In this document: one piece after another, positions 39,247-48,255 of the stretch
Layout of the letters: each line of letters begins with the position of its first letter
Numbering within the stretch: the stretch's first letter is position 1
NCBI GenBank assembly: GCA_944386805.1
Contig: CALXCO010000001.1
Span: forward strand, 124,001-188,000
Origin: an uncultured Clostridia bacterium
GTDB taxonomy: Bacteria; Bacillota; Clostridia; Oscillospirales; Ruminococcaceae
Length of the DNA stretch: 64,000 nucleotides
Reading direction: 5' to 3'
Notes under the pieces: generated by a model
What the model saw: the letters and a program-made list of their open reading frames with translations, nothing else
Told to the model about the DNA's origin: nothing
Databases searched by the model: none
Made by a program: the position numbers and the translations under genes

Positions 39247-40200
39247 ATGACGATACAGGAAAATTTATCCGCAAAAACCGTTTCTGAATTGAAGGCAGAG
39301 GCGGCCAGAGTTGGCTGCACTGGTGTTTCCAAACTGAAAAAGGTGGAGCTTGCCCAACGGCTGGCGGAATTTCTCGGTCAGCTGAAGGTTATCGAACGTC
39401 TGCTTCTGGCGGTCGAAGAGTCCGAGTTTAAACAGCTGAAAAAGGCGCTGCGCACACCAATGAAGGCATTTGACCTGCCATCGCTTGAACGGCTGGGGTA
39501 TGCGTCTGCATCGAAAGACGGACTTGCAGTGTTAAGTAAAGAGATGAGCGACTTTTCGCTGGCAACGCTGCAAAAAGCGTTTTATGATACCCGCCGCCGG
39601 CTGATGGTCCTGAACCGGTATCTTACGGCATTTGCTGCCTTTTACGGGATTGTGGAGCTGAAGACAGTGAAGGAGCTGCTGCTTCGGTATGAAGGAACAT
39701 CTCCGGCATCGCTTACCGAAGATATTGCGTTGCTGGGGACAGCGGTTCACAGCTATTATATTAAGGATGACAAAGTAATCGCTGCCGGTCTGCCGGAAGG
39801 AAAGGTTGCCGTCATTGCTGCACAGCAGGCGGGTAAACCGCGCGCTGCTCTGAATAAAACTGAGATTCTGCGGTATGCTGAACCCGGATATTGTTGCCGG
39901 CCGCATGAGCAGGCGGATTTCTGCGGATTTTTGCAGAAGCGTTTCAGATGTTCGCCCCATCAGGCAGCTGAACTGGCTGAAAAGGTTTGCCGGCTGATGC
40001 AGCTGGACGGCGAACTGCTTCCAGTTGTCAATGCGGCGCGGGATATGGGACTGGATCTGGAAGATCTGGAAGACGTCCGGGATTTTTCGGAAGCATTCGA
40101 GACGTTGTATCGTCATTATCCTCTGTGGGTACATTGTGGATATACCGCAATCGAGATGGAAAGACTGCAAAGGGAATCGGAACATAAAACGGCTGAATAA
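39247..40200 (+). CDS. Unrecognised protein with a SAP/Rho-N-like N-terminus
   Basis: The product has 317 residues from ATG 39247, which follows AAAGGA; an ATG at 39226 precedes that site. Residues about 8-42 (SAKTVSELKAEAARVGC, then KLKKVELAQRLAEFL) look like the helix-extended-helix of SAP or Rho N-terminal domains, which bind nucleic acids. The rest is mainly helical with no motif I know, and ends LWVHCGYTAIEMERLQRE. No membrane segment or signal peptide. It lies 36 bases after the hydrolase gene and ends at a strong bidirectional terminator. A nucleic-acid-binding role is a guess. Confidence 0.6.
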   Translation: MTIQENLSAKTVSELKAEAARVGCTGVSKLKKVELAQRLAEFLGQLKVIERLLLAVEESEFKQLKKALRTPMKAFDLPSLERLGYASASKDGLAVLSKEMSDFSLATLQKAFYDTRRRLMVLNRYLTAFAAFYGIVELKTVKELLLRYEGTSPASLTEDIALLGTAVHSYYIKDDKVIAAGLPEGKVAVIAAQQAGKPRAALNKTEILRYAEPGYCCRPHEQADFCGFLQKRFRCSPHQAAELAEKVCRLMQLDGELLPVVNAARDMGLDLEDLEDVRDFSEAFETLYRHYPLWVHCGYTAIEMERLQRESEHKTAE

Positions 40201-40217
40201 GCGCATAAGCATAAAAG

Positions 40218-40256
40218 AAAAGGGCAAAGACTGGATAAACTGGTCTTTGCCCTTTT
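40218..40256. terminator. Bidirectional terminator
   Basis: AAAAGGGCAAAGAC and GTCTTTGCCCTTTT form a perfect 14-bp stem between the convergent 39247 gene and tgt. Confidence 0.9.
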
Positions 40257-40266
40257 GGCGTTGTAT

Positions 40267-41397
40267 TCAGATTCTTGTGTCAAGAAGCGTAGAGTATTTT
40301 TCACGGAACTGATCAAACGTACCGTCTTCAAGTGCGGCACGGATTCGTTCCATCAGCGTGTTATAGAAGTAGAGATTGTGCATGACGGCCAGCCGCATGG
40401 CAAGCATTTCATTTGCTTTAAAGAGGTGGCGCAGATAAGCCAGCGAATGTCTCTGACAGGTCGGGCAGTTGCACTCGGTATCAATTGGGCCGTCATCCTC
40501 GGCGTACTTGGCGTTCATGATATTGCGGATACCGTGCCAGGTGTTCAGGTGTCCATGGCGGGCGTTGCGGGAAGGCATGACACAGTCAAACAGGTCAACG
40601 CCGCGTGCAACTGCTTCGATGATGTTGCCAGGGGTACCGACGCCCATCAGGTAACGTGGACGGTCGGTCGGCATATGCGGGGTGACGACATCGATAATCC
40701 GGTACATGTCCTCGGTTTTTTCGCCGACAGCCAGACCGCCGATTGCATAACCGTCCAGGTCGAGTTTGGCAATCTCTTTCATATGTTCGACCCGCAGGTC
40801 TTCATAGATACAGCCCTGGTTGATGCCGAACAGCATCTGGTGAGGGTTAATGGTTTCAGGGAGGGAGTTGAGCCGTTCCATCTCCGCTTTGCAGCGTTTG
40901 AGCCAGCGGACAGTTCTGTCACAGGAGTTCTTGGAATACTGATGGGTGGAGGGGTTTTCAACACACTCGTCAAATGCCATCGCGATGGTAGAACCGAGAT
41001 GGGACTGAATCTGCATCGAGATTTCCGGGCTCATGAAAATTTTACGTCCGTCGACATGGCTGGCGAAAGTAACACCTTCTTCTTTGATTTTGCGCAGTGA
41101 AGCGAGCGAAAAGACCTGGAATCCACCTGAATCGGTCAGGATGGGGCCATCCCAGCCCATGAACTTGTGCAGGCCGCCCATCCGGTAAATCAGATCGTCG
41201 CCGGGACGGACATGGAGGTGATAGGTATTGCACAACTCAACCTGGCAATGCAGGTCTTTCAGGTCGTAGGAAGAGATACCGCCCTTGATTGCGGCCGAAG
41301 TGCCGACGTTCATAAAAGCGGGCATTTCAATTTTGCCGTGAACGGTGGTAAAGGTTCCGCGGCGTGCGCGGCCCTGCATGGTAATCAGTTTGTACAT
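40267..41397 (-). CDS. tgt: tRNA-guanine transglycosylase
   Basis: Tgt swaps guanine 34 of GUN-anticodon tRNAs for preQ1 in queuosine synthesis. The 376 residues contain D89 (TDSGGFQ), the nucleophile D271 (DLFDCVMPSRNARHG) and the zinc ligands C309, C311, C314 and H340-region sequence (CNCPTC, with a later histidine near MHN). The gene follows queA by 21 bases on the same strand, making a queuosine operon. No preQ1 synthesis genes are linked, so the base may be salvaged or made elsewhere. Confidence 0.96.
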   Translation of the reverse strand: MYKLITMQGRARRGTFTTVHGKIEMPAFMNVGTSAAIKGGISSYDLKDLHCQVELCNTYHLHVRPGDDLIYRMGGLHKFMGWDGPILTDSGGFQVFSLASLRKIKEEGVTFASHVDGRKIFMSPEISMQIQSHLGSTIAMAFDECVENPSTHQYSKNSCDRTVRWLKRCKAEMERLNSLPETINPHQMLFGINQGCIYEDLRVEHMKEIAKLDLDGYAIGGLAVGEKTEDMYRIIDVVTPHMPTDRPRYLMGVGTPGNIIEAVARGVDLFDCVMPSRNARHGHLNTWHGIRNIMNAKYAEDDGPIDTECNCPTCQRHSLAYLRHLFKANEMLAMRLAVMHNLYFYNTLMERIRAALEDGTFDQFREKYSTLLDTRI

Positions 41398-41418
41398 TCG
41401 TCTGGTCCTTTCTCCGTA

Positions 41419-42450
41419 TCAGTAAATAAACATTGCGTCGCCGAAGCTGAAAAACCGGTATTTTTCCTGCACAGCAATCCGGTAAGCATTCATAATATGA
41501 TCATAGCCGGCAAGCGCAGAAACCAGCATGATCAGGGTGCTTTCCGGCAGATGGAAGTTGGTAATCAGCGCATCGATGCACTTGAATTCGTAACCGGGAT
41601 AGATGAAGATATCTGTCCAGCCTTCTGCCTCGCGGATTTCACCGAAGAAGGTCGCGACACTTTCCAGCGTCCGGCAGCTGGTAGTGCCGACTGCGATGAC
41701 ACGGCCGCCGTTTTTCTTGGTTTCATTGATACGGGCGGCGGTTTCAGCCGACAGGTAGTAGTGTTCCGAGTGCATCTTGTGGTCGAGGACGTTTTCTTCT
41801 TTAACCGGACGGAAGGTTCCAAGCCCGACATGGAGGGTAACTTCAGCGATGCCGACGCCTTTGTCCTTCAGTCTCTGCATCAGCTCAGGGGTAAAGTGCA
41901 GCCCGGCAGTCGGAGCGGCAGCGCTGCCTTCTTCTTTGGAGTAGACAGTCTGGTAGCGCTCCTTGTCTTCCAGTTTTTCGGTGATGTAAGGGGGGAGAGG
42001 CATCTGGCCGATTTCGTCGAGAATGGAGTAGATGTTTTTGTCGGGTGCATGGTAGAATTTAACCAGCCGGTTGCCGTCTTCAAAGATATCGATTACTTCG
42101 GCTTCCAGCAGGCCGTCGCCGAAGGTGTACCGAACGCCCATCTTTGCCTTTTTGCCCGGCTTGACCAGGATTTCCCAGACGTCCTGCTCTTTCTGTTCCA
42201 GCAGCAGGAATTCGACATGGGACCCGGTATCTTTTTTGTGGCCGTAGATGCGGGCAGGGATGACGCGGGAATTGTTGACGACAAGAAGGTCTCCGGGACG
42301 GAGGATCGATTCAAGGTCGTAGAAATGGTAATGCCCGATTTCACCGGTCTGTTTGCTCAGCGTCATCAACCGGGAATGGTCCCGCTGGTCGAGCGGGTGC
42401 TGGGCGATCAGTTCTTTGGGGAGATCATAATAAAAGTCACTTTTTAACAC
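41419..42450 (-). CDS. queA: S-adenosylmethionine:tRNA ribosyltransferase-isomerase
   Basis: QueA adds the cyclopentene ring precursor from SAM to preQ1-tRNA. From the GTG at 42450 the product has 343 residues. This start is preferred because GGAAGGA lies 6 bases before it and the protein opens [17 protein letters not shown], as the family does. The ATG at 42465 overlaps that site. Conserved stretches include [24 protein letters not shown] and [10 protein letters not shown]. It is the first gene of queA-tgt. Confidence 0.96.
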   Translation of the reverse strand: MLKSDFYYDLPKELIAQHPLDQRDHSRLMTLSKQTGEIGHYHFYDLESILRPGDLLVVNNSRVIPARIYGHKKDTGSHVEFLLLEQKEQDVWEILVKPGKKAKMGVRYTFGDGLLEAEVIDIFEDGNRLVKFYHAPDKNIYSILDEIGQMPLPPYITEKLEDKERYQTVYSKEEGSAAAPTAGLHFTPELMQRLKDKGVGIAEVTLHVGLGTFRPVKEENVLDHKMHSEHYYLSAETAARINETKKNGGRVIAVGTTSCRTLESVATFFGEIREAEGWTDIFIYPGYEFKCIDALITNFHLPESTLIMLVSALAGYDHIMNAYRIAVQEKYRFFSFGDAMFIY

Positions 42451-42505
42451 AAAAAATCCTTCCATTCCGCCGCCAGATGCGGCTGATTATCAAATTGCTC
42501 ATCAT

Positions 42506-42534
42506 AATATACCAAAAATGCGGATATTTTACAA
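42506..42534 (-). promoter_or_regulatory. Sigma-A promoter of queA-tgt
   Basis: On the minus strand TTGTAA and TATATT are 17 bases apart, about 55 bases before the queA start. It lies 7 bases from the divergent lysine-operon promoter. Confidence 0.7.
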
Positions 42535-42541
42535 AAAGCGA

Positions 42542-42570
42542 TTGACACCCGGTCGGTTTGGTGATATGAT
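42542..42570 (+). promoter_or_regulatory. Sigma-A promoter of the lysine-riboswitch operon
   Basis: TTGACA and TATGAT are 17 bases apart, about 27 bases before the riboswitch. Confidence 0.8.
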
Positions 42571-42595
42571 GAGAATAACTAAATACCCATTGGTC

Positions 42596-42785
42596 AGAGG
42601 TGCGGCCTGCAAGAGTATATGTGCGGAGAGAAACCTTCTTCTGTGAAACACATAAAAAGGGTTTGCCGCCGAAGGAAAATGTAAGGGTTTTTACATTTTG
42701 CCTGGTTCTGCGTTTAAGAGGCGCCGGACTGTCATCACAGGTTTGATGGAGAGCTGATCTGAAACTGGTGCCACGGCGCACCTGG
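42596..42785 (+). promoter_or_regulatory. Lysine riboswitch (L box)
   Basis: P1 is closed by AGGTGCG (42598-42604) and CGCACCT (42777-42783). Conserved blocks lie in order: AGAGGTGCGG, GCCGCCGAAGG, GGACTGTCATC and GATGGAGAGCT. With the terminator at 42817 this should shut off the asd-dapA-dapB operon when lysine is high. Confidence 0.93.
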
Positions 42786-42816
42786 ATGCAGTATCTTTAT
42801 TATAAGCGATGACGAG

Positions 42817-42838
42817 CCGGTTTTCAACCGGTTTTTTT
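42817..42838 (+). terminator. Riboswitch-controlled terminator
   Basis: CCGGTT and AACCGG form a short stem followed by seven T residues, just before the asd ribosome binding site. Confidence 0.8.
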
Positions 42839-42883
42839 ACTTTTATTCAAAACATCGCTTTGCAATGGGAAAAGGAGAGGAAA

Positions 42884-43969
42884 ATGATGAAAAAATACAA
42901 CGTTGGGATCATCGGCGCGACCGGCATGGTCGGACAGAGATTTGCGACTCTTCTGGAAAATCATCCGTGGTTTCAGGTGACTGCGCTGGCTGCTTCGGGC
43001 AGAAGTGCCGGCCAGACCTACCGTGAAGCGGTGGAAGGACGCTGGAAGATGAAGACCCCGCTGCCGGAGTCGATGGCAGATCTGGTGCTGTTTGATGCCA
43101 CGAATGATATCGACCGCATTGCAGAAAAGGTCGACTTTGTTTTCTGCGCGGTCAATATGCCCAAGGCGGAAATCCGTGCGCTGGAGGAAGCGTATGCCCG
43201 TAAGGAAATTCCCGTTGTCTCCAACAACTCGGCCCACCGCGGCACACCGGATGTTCCGATGGTCGTGCCGGAGCTGAACCCGGAGCATATCGAGGTCATC
43301 CCTGCACAGAGAAAGCGCCTGGGCACCAAACGTGGGTTTATTACCGTTAAATCCAACTGCTCGCTCCAGAGCTATGTTCCTGCATTGTCTCCGCTGCGCG
43401 ACGTGTTTGGACTGAAAACGGTGCTGGCCTGCACCTATCAGGCAATTTCCGGTGCCGGCAAGACGTTTGAAACCTTCCCTGAGATTGTCGACAACGTCAT
43501 CCCTTACATCGCCGGGGAAGAGGAAAAGAGTGAACAGGAACCGCTCAAGCTGTGGGGACATGTCGAGAACGGCGTGATTGTCAATGCTGACAGCCCGGTC
43601 ATTACCTCTCAGTGCCTGCGTGTTCCGGTGTCCGATGGCCATACTGCGGCAGTTTTTGCATCTTTTGAGAAGAAGCCGGAGATCGAAGAAATCAAGAAGA
43701 TCTGGGCTGAATTCAAGAGCCCGATTCATGATCTGGGCCTGCCGTCTGCTCCCAAACAGTTTATCCATTATTTTGAGGAGCCGGATCGTCCCCAGGCAAA
43801 GCTGGACCGTGATATGGACGGCGGTATGGGCGTAGAAGTCGGACGTCTGCGCGAAGATAAACTGTTTGATATTAAATTTGTCTGCCTTTCGCACAATACC
43901 CTGCTGGGTGCTGCGGGCGGTGCAGTGCTGACTGCCGAGCTGCTGGCGGTCAAAGGGTATTTTGACTGA
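42884..43969 (+). CDS. asd: Aspartate-semialdehyde dehydrogenase
   Basis: The enzyme reduces aspartyl phosphate to aspartate semialdehyde, the branch point for lysine/diaminopimelate and threonine/methionine. The 361 residues include the NADP loop GATGMVGQ (11-18) and the catalytic C159 (SNCS). The overall pattern (ISGAGKTFETFPE, VPVSDGHTA) fits the archaeal/fungal-like Asd subtype rather than the Escherichia coli type. ATG 42884 follows AAAGGAGAGG; an upstream in-frame ATG overlaps the riboswitch terminator. First gene of the lysine-riboswitch operon. Confidence 0.95.
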   Translation: MMKKYNVGIIGATGMVGQRFATLLENHPWFQVTALAASGRSAGQTYREAVEGRWKMKTPLPESMADLVLFDATNDIDRIAEKVDFVFCAVNMPKAEIRALEEAYARKEIPVVSNNSAHRGTPDVPMVVPELNPEHIEVIPAQRKRLGTKRGFITVKSNCSLQSYVPALSPLRDVFGLKTVLACTYQAISGAGKTFETFPEIVDNVIPYIAGEEEKSEQEPLKLWGHVENGVIVNADSPVITSQCLRVPVSDGHTAAVFASFEKKPEIEEIKKIWAEFKSPIHDLGLPSAPKQFIHYFEEPDRPQAKLDRDMDGGMGVEVGRLREDKLFDIKFVCLSHNTLLGAAGGAVLTAELLAVKGYFD

Positions 43970-43991
43970 GCCATTTTTTGGAGGAACACAC

Positions 43992-44882
43992 ATGAAAAAG
44001 AGAATCTTTACCGGTGCGGGTATTGCAATTATTACCCCGATGAACCCTGATGGAAGCATCAACTATGAGGAGTTTGGCCGGTTGATTGACTGGCAGATTG
44101 AAAACGGAACTGACGCGATTATCGTATGCGGCACAACTGGCGAATGCGCGACGATGTCGGAGGAGGAGCATCTGGACTGCATCCGTTTTTGTAAGGAACA
44201 TGTAGCCGGACGGGTTCCGGTCGTGGCTGGCGCCGGAAGCAACGACACTGCATTTGCGATCAAGATGGTCAAAGAATGCGAGGAGATCGGCGTAGACGGT
44301 CTGCTGGTTGTCACACCTTATTATAACAAAACTTCTCAGCGTGGCCTGGTTGCCCATTATAAAGCAATTGCAGAGGCAACCAGCCTGCCGATTATTATGT
44401 ATTCGGTTCCTTCCCGTACCGGTGTCAATATTAAGCCTGCGACCTGCAAGGAACTTTCCAAGATCCCGAATATCGTCGGTATTAAGGAAGCGAGCGGCAA
44501 CATCGATCAGGTAACCGAAATCAAGGCACTGTGCGGAGACGATCTGGATATCTATTCGGGCGAAGATGGCATCATCACCCCGATTCTTTCGGTCGGCGGC
44601 ATTGGTGTTATTTCGGTATTGTCCCATGTTTGCCCGCGTGAGACCCATGAAATCTGCCAGAAGTATCTGGACGGAGATGTCAAGGGGAGCGCTACTTTGC
44701 AGCTGAAGTATCATAAGCTGGTTCAGGCTCTGTTCTCGGATGTCAATCCGATTCCGGTCAAGGCTGCAATGAATCTGATGGGCTGGAATGTCGGTCATTG
44801 CCGTCTGCCGCTGGTGGATATGGCACCTGAGGCAGAAGAGAAGCTCGCACAGGTGATGCGGGAATACGGCCTGATTCAGTAA
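43992..44882 (+). CDS. dapA: 4-hydroxy-tetrahydrodipicolinate synthase
   Basis: DapA condenses pyruvate with aspartate semialdehyde, committing carbon to diaminopimelate for peptidoglycan and lysine. The 296 residues form a TIM barrel with the Schiff-base lysine K165 (VGIKEASG), Y137 (MYSVPSRTG) and GTTGE. ATG 43992 follows TTGGAGGA at correct spacing, 22 bases after asd; an earlier in-frame start overlaps the asd end. Confidence 0.97.
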   Translation: MKKRIFTGAGIAIITPMNPDGSINYEEFGRLIDWQIENGTDAIIVCGTTGECATMSEEEHLDCIRFCKEHVAGRVPVVAGAGSNDTAFAIKMVKECEEIGVDGLLVVTPYYNKTSQRGLVAHYKAIAEATSLPIIMYSVPSRTGVNIKPATCKELSKIPNIVGIKEASGNIDQVTEIKALCGDDLDIYSGEDGIITPILSVGGIGVISVLSHVCPRETHEICQKYLDGDVKGSATLQLKYHKLVQALFSDVNPIPVKAAMNLMGWNVGHCRLPLVDMAPEAEEKLAQVMREYGLIQ

Positions 44883-44936
44883 TCAGGAAAAAAGCAGCGG
44901 AAAGCTGTATTGGGATGTGAAAAGGAGTTGTCTGTC

Positions 44937-45689
44937 ATGAAAAGAATCATCATCTGCGGTTGTCAGGGAAAGATGGGGCATGTGCTGGAAAGCTGCATTG
45001 CTGAGCGGGATGACTGTGAGGTTGTCGCCGGTTTTGACATTGTGACCGAGCCGAAGAAGCCCTATCCGGTGTTCAGCCATTTTGCAGACTGTACCGTGGA
45101 TGCGGACGTTATCATCGATTTTTCCAATCCCGCTTCGCTGGATCAGCTGTTGGATTTTGCCGTTTCGCACAATATGCCGCTGGTAATTGCGACCACCGGC
45201 TACAGTGAACAGCAGACGGCTGCTATTCATAAAGCCGCAGAGACAATTCCGGTATTCTTCTCGTTTAATATGTCGCTGGGCGTAAACCTCATGGCGGAGC
45301 TGGCCAAAAAGGCCGCTGCTTTCCTGGGCGGACAGTTTGACATTGAGATCGTCGAAAAGCATCACAACCGCAAGGTGGATGCTCCCAGCGGCACCGCGCT
45401 GATGCTGGCAGACGCGATCAATACCGCTCTGGCAGAGCCTTGCAGTTATACCTATGATCGTCATTCGGTCCGCCGCAAACGGGAAAAGAATGAGATTGGT
45501 ATTTCTTCTGTCCGCGGTGGGACGATTGTCGGGGAACATGAGATTATTTTTGCCGGCCGGGATGAGATCATCGAGCTGAAACATACTGCGATGAGCCGGG
45601 AAATCTTTGCAGTCGGCGCGGTCAATGCTGCGGTTTATCTGGCAGACTCGATTCTGCCGAGAATTTATACGATGTCGGATCTGCTCTGA
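44937..45689 (+). CDS. dapB: 4-hydroxy-tetrahydrodipicolinate reductase
   Basis: DapB reduces the DapA product with NAD(P)H. The 250 residues open MKRIIICGCQGKMGH with the nucleotide-binding GxxGxMG pattern. They also contain ATTGYSEQQ and the substrate loop EKHHNRKVDAPSGTA. ATG 44937 follows AAAAGGAG, 54 bases after dapA. Confidence 0.97.
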   Translation: MKRIIICGCQGKMGHVLESCIAERDDCEVVAGFDIVTEPKKPYPVFSHFADCTVDADVIIDFSNPASLDQLLDFAVSHNMPLVIATTGYSEQQTAAIHKAAETIPVFFSFNMSLGVNLMAELAKKAAAFLGGQFDIEIVEKHHNRKVDAPSGTALMLADAINTALAEPCSYTYDRHSVRRKREKNEIGISSVRGGTIVGEHEIIFAGRDEIIELKHTAMSREIFAVGAVNAAVYLADSILPRIYTMSDLL

Positions 45690-45705
45690 TGGTGGAGGAA
45701 TGGTT

Positions 45706-46170
45706 ATGAAGGTTATTACCAAGCTGAGTGTCATGCAGGACGTGGCGCTGGTCACGCTGAACAAGGTGCCGGCAAACGTTGAATTTGTCTGCAAAATCTT
45801 TGACCGGCTGGACGAAGAGGGAATCAACGTCGATATGATTTCCCAGTCGCCGCTGACCGGGTCTTATGTTTCCATCTCGTTTTCGACCAGTTCGGAAGAC
45901 ATGGTCAAAGTTGCAGCTCTTGCCAACGAGATCAGCAGGGAATACCCTTCGGTCCGGCCGCTGATCAGCCATAATAATGTAAAGATTTCGCTGTACGGGG
46001 AAGAGATGCCCCGCTACCACGGAATTGCGGCCAGTGTCTTCCGGGTGCTGAAAAACTGCGGGACGGATGTGCTGCTGATTACCACCTCTTCGGTGGACAT
46101 TTCGGTACTGGTCAATGGTGCCAGCGCAGAACAGTGTGTGGCTGCATTGACCGAAGCATTTGAATTGTAA
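45706..46170 (+). CDS. Free-standing aspartokinase-like ACT-domain protein
   Basis: The 154 residues form two ACT domains, as at the C-terminus of aspartate kinases (VITKLSVMQDVALVTL..., then YHGIAASVFRVLKNCGTDVLLITTSS, read in parts). The kinase domain is absent. ATG 45706 has the site GGTGGAGG at good spacing, whereas the ATG two codons earlier does not. It is the fourth gene of the lysine-riboswitch operon, 16 bases after dapB. It may be a separate lysine- or threonine-sensing subunit for an aspartokinase encoded elsewhere; that partner is an inference. Confidence 0.85.
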   Translation: MKVITKLSVMQDVALVTLNKVPANVEFVCKIFDRLDEEGINVDMISQSPLTGSYVSISFSTSSEDMVKVAALANEISREYPSVRPLISHNNVKISLYGEEMPRYHGIAASVFRVLKNCGTDVLLITTSSVDISVLVNGASAEQCVAALTEAFEL

Positions 46171-46184
46171 ATTTTTTGTGAATC

Positions 46185-46221
46185 AGCACGGTATTGCTTG
46201 CTATTTGAGCGGTACCGTGCT
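46185..46221 (+). promoter_or_regulatory. Inverted repeat upstream of rpsB
   Basis: AGCACGGTA and TACCGTGCT form a perfect 9-bp inverted repeat around 19 bases in the gap before rpsB. It is followed by A residues, so it is not a plus-strand terminator. It may be an operator or an RNA stem. The remaining 140 bases to rpsB hold a GC-rich leader in which I recognise no class. Confidence 0.4.
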
Positions 46222-46362
46222 AAAATAATATCTGCATTACGCACGCGGTCTGTTTCTCTGCGCAGGGTGCCAAACTGTGTTGGTCGCGCAGCACACGCCG
46301 CGGTGGATACCGGTCCAATTTAAAACCGGGAAAACCAAATTTTTTACAGGAGGACTACGCAA

Positions 46363-47091
46363 ATGGCAGTAGTATCTATGAAACAGCTCCTCGAAGCTGG
46401 CGTACACTTTGGTCATCAGACCAGAAGATGGAACCCGAAGATGGCTCCTTATATCTTCACCGAAAGAAACGGCATCTACATCATCGACCTGCAGAAGACC
46501 GTTAAGAAGCTGGACGAGGCTTATAACTTTGTCCGTGACGTTGCTGCAAACGGCGGCGAGGTTCTGTTTGTTGGTACCAAAAAACAGGCTGGCGATTCCA
46601 TCAAGGAAGAGGCTGAGCGCTGCGGCATGCATTATGTCAACGCAAGATGGCTCGGCGGTATGCTGACCAACTTCAAGACCATCCAGAAGAGAATTGAACG
46701 TCTTGCACAGCTGCGCAAGATGGAAGAAGACGGCACTTTTGAGCTGCTGCCCAAGAAGGAAGTCGTCAAACTGAAACTCGAAATCGAGAAACTCGAAAAA
46801 TTCATCGGCGGTATCAAACAGATGAAGACTCTGCCTGCTGCACTGTTCATCGTTGACCCCAAGAAGGAAAAGATTGCAGTTTCCGAAGCAAGAAAGCTGA
46901 ATATCCCGATCGTTGCAATCGTTGATACCAACTGCGATCCTGACGAAGTTGATTATGTTATTCCCGGCAACGACGACGCTATCCGCGCTGTCAAGCTGAT
47001 CGCCGGCGCTATGGCAAACGCTGTCATGGAAGGCCGTCAGGGTCAGAGCGACGCTCCTGTTGTTGAAGAGGAAGCTCCCGTCGAGGAATAA
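46363..47091 (+). CDS. rpsB: 30S ribosomal protein S2
   Basis: The 242 residues match S2: [22 protein letters not shown] near the start (in parts), [18 protein letters not shown] and [26 protein letters not shown] precedes the ATG. The acidic tail [10 protein letters not shown] is common in clostridial S2. It is followed by tsf, the usual order, and has strong codon bias. Confidence 0.98.
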   Translation: MAVVSMKQLLEAGVHFGHQTRRWNPKMAPYIFTERNGIYIIDLQKTVKKLDEAYNFVRDVAANGGEVLFVGTKKQAGDSIKEEAERCGMHYVNARWLGGMLTNFKTIQKRIERLAQLRKMEEDGTFELLPKKEVVKLKLEIEKLEKFIGGIKQMKTLPAALFIVDPKKEKIAVSEARKLNIPIVAIVDTNCDPDEVDYVIPGNDDAIRAVKLIAGAMANAVMEGRQGQSDAPVVEEEAPVEE

Positions 47092-47142
47092 TCTGCTGGA
47101 AAGCTACCCGAACAAACCTGAATATTTAGGAGGAACATAATC

Positions 47143-48057
47143 ATGGCATTCACCGCTAAGGATGTAAAAGATCTGCGTGAAAAGACCGGCTGCGGCATGA
47201 TGGACTGCAAAAAAGCTCTTGCCGAGAGCGACGGCGATATGGACAAGGCTATCGAGTACCTGAGAGAAAAAGGACTGGCTGCTGTTGCGAAAAAGGCGAG
47301 CAGAATCGCTGCTGAGGGCTTGGTTGTTGTCGTAATCGAAGGCAATGTCGGCGCTGTTCTGGAAGTCAACGCTGAGACCGACTTCGTTGCGAAGAACGAA
47401 ACCTTCGTTGCTATGTGCAACAACATCGCTGCTACCATCGTTAAGCAGAACCCTGCTGATGTTGACGCTCTGATGACCATGCACTGCGAGAACACCGATA
47501 TGACCGTTGAGGAAGCTGTTCGCGACAGAATCCAGGTCATCGGCGAGAACATGAAAGTCCGTCGTTTTGTCCGTATGGAAGGCAACCTGGTTTCCTACGT
47601 TCATGCTGGCGGCAAGATCGGCGTTCTGGTCAACTTTGACACCGACTGCGCTGATAAAGATGCTTTCAAGGCTGCTGCAAAAGACGTTGCAATGCAGATT
47701 GCTTTCTCCAACCCGACCTACCTCTCCAAGGAAGATGTTCCTGCTGACGTTGTCGCAAAAGAGAAAGAAATCATCCTCGCTCAGATGGACAATGATCCTA
47801 AGATGGCCAACAAACCCGAAAAGGTTAAAGAGGGCATCGTTATGGGTAAACTGGGCAACTTCTATAAAGATGTCTGCCTGAAAGAACAGGCATTTGTTAA
47901 GGACGAGAAGATGAGCGTTCAGGCTTACCTCGACGCACAGGCTAAGGCTATGGGCGGCAAGATCTCTCTGGTTGCTTATGCTCGTCTGGAAAAAGGCGAA
48001 GGCCTTGAAAAACGTGAAGACAACTTCGCTGATGAAGTTGCCAGCATGATCAAATAA
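47143..48057 (+). CDS. tsf: Elongation factor Ts
   Basis: EF-Ts exchanges GDP on EF-Tu. The 304 residues begin with the UBA-like domain (VKDLREKTGCGMMDCKKAL, in parts) and contain the core EVNAETDFVAKN. AGGAGG precedes the ATG. Co-transcribed with rpsB, and closed by a strong terminator. Confidence 0.98.
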   Translation: MAFTAKDVKDLREKTGCGMMDCKKALAESDGDMDKAIEYLREKGLAAVAKKASRIAAEGLVVVVIEGNVGAVLEVNAETDFVAKNETFVAMCNNIAATIVKQNPADVDALMTMHCENTDMTVEEAVRDRIQVIGENMKVRRFVRMEGNLVSYVHAGGKIGVLVNFDTDCADKDAFKAAAKDVAMQIAFSNPTYLSKEDVPADVVAKEKEIILAQMDNDPKMANKPEKVKEGIVMGKLGNFYKDVCLKEQAFVKDEKMSVQAYLDAQAKAMGGKISLVAYARLEKGEGLEKREDNFADEVASMIK

Positions 48058-48073
48058 TTGATATTTGGCTGAT

Positions 48074-48110
48074 AAAAGGGTCTGGAACCAACAGGTTCCG
48101 GACCCTTTTT
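48074..48110 (+). terminator. Terminator of rpsB-tsf
   Basis: AAAAGGGTCTGGAACC and GGTTCCGGACCCTTTT form a 16-bp stem with loop AACA. Confidence 0.92.
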
Positions 48111-48152
48111 GCGTAGTTTTCCTGCCGGGATTTGTCAAATACGGTCAGATGC

Positions 48153-48181
48153 TTGTAATTTTTGCTGTAATGTGCTAAAAT
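48153..48181 (+). promoter_or_regulatory. Promoter of the CapA-like gene
   Basis: TTGTAA and TAAAAT are 17 bases apart, with TG three bases before the -10 box, about 75 bases before the ATG. Confidence 0.65.
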
Positions 48182-48255
48182 GTAAATACCTTTTGGATGA
48201 TTTGCGGCGCAGATGCCGCCTTTCATGATCTGCTGTAATAGATGAGGAAATATAG

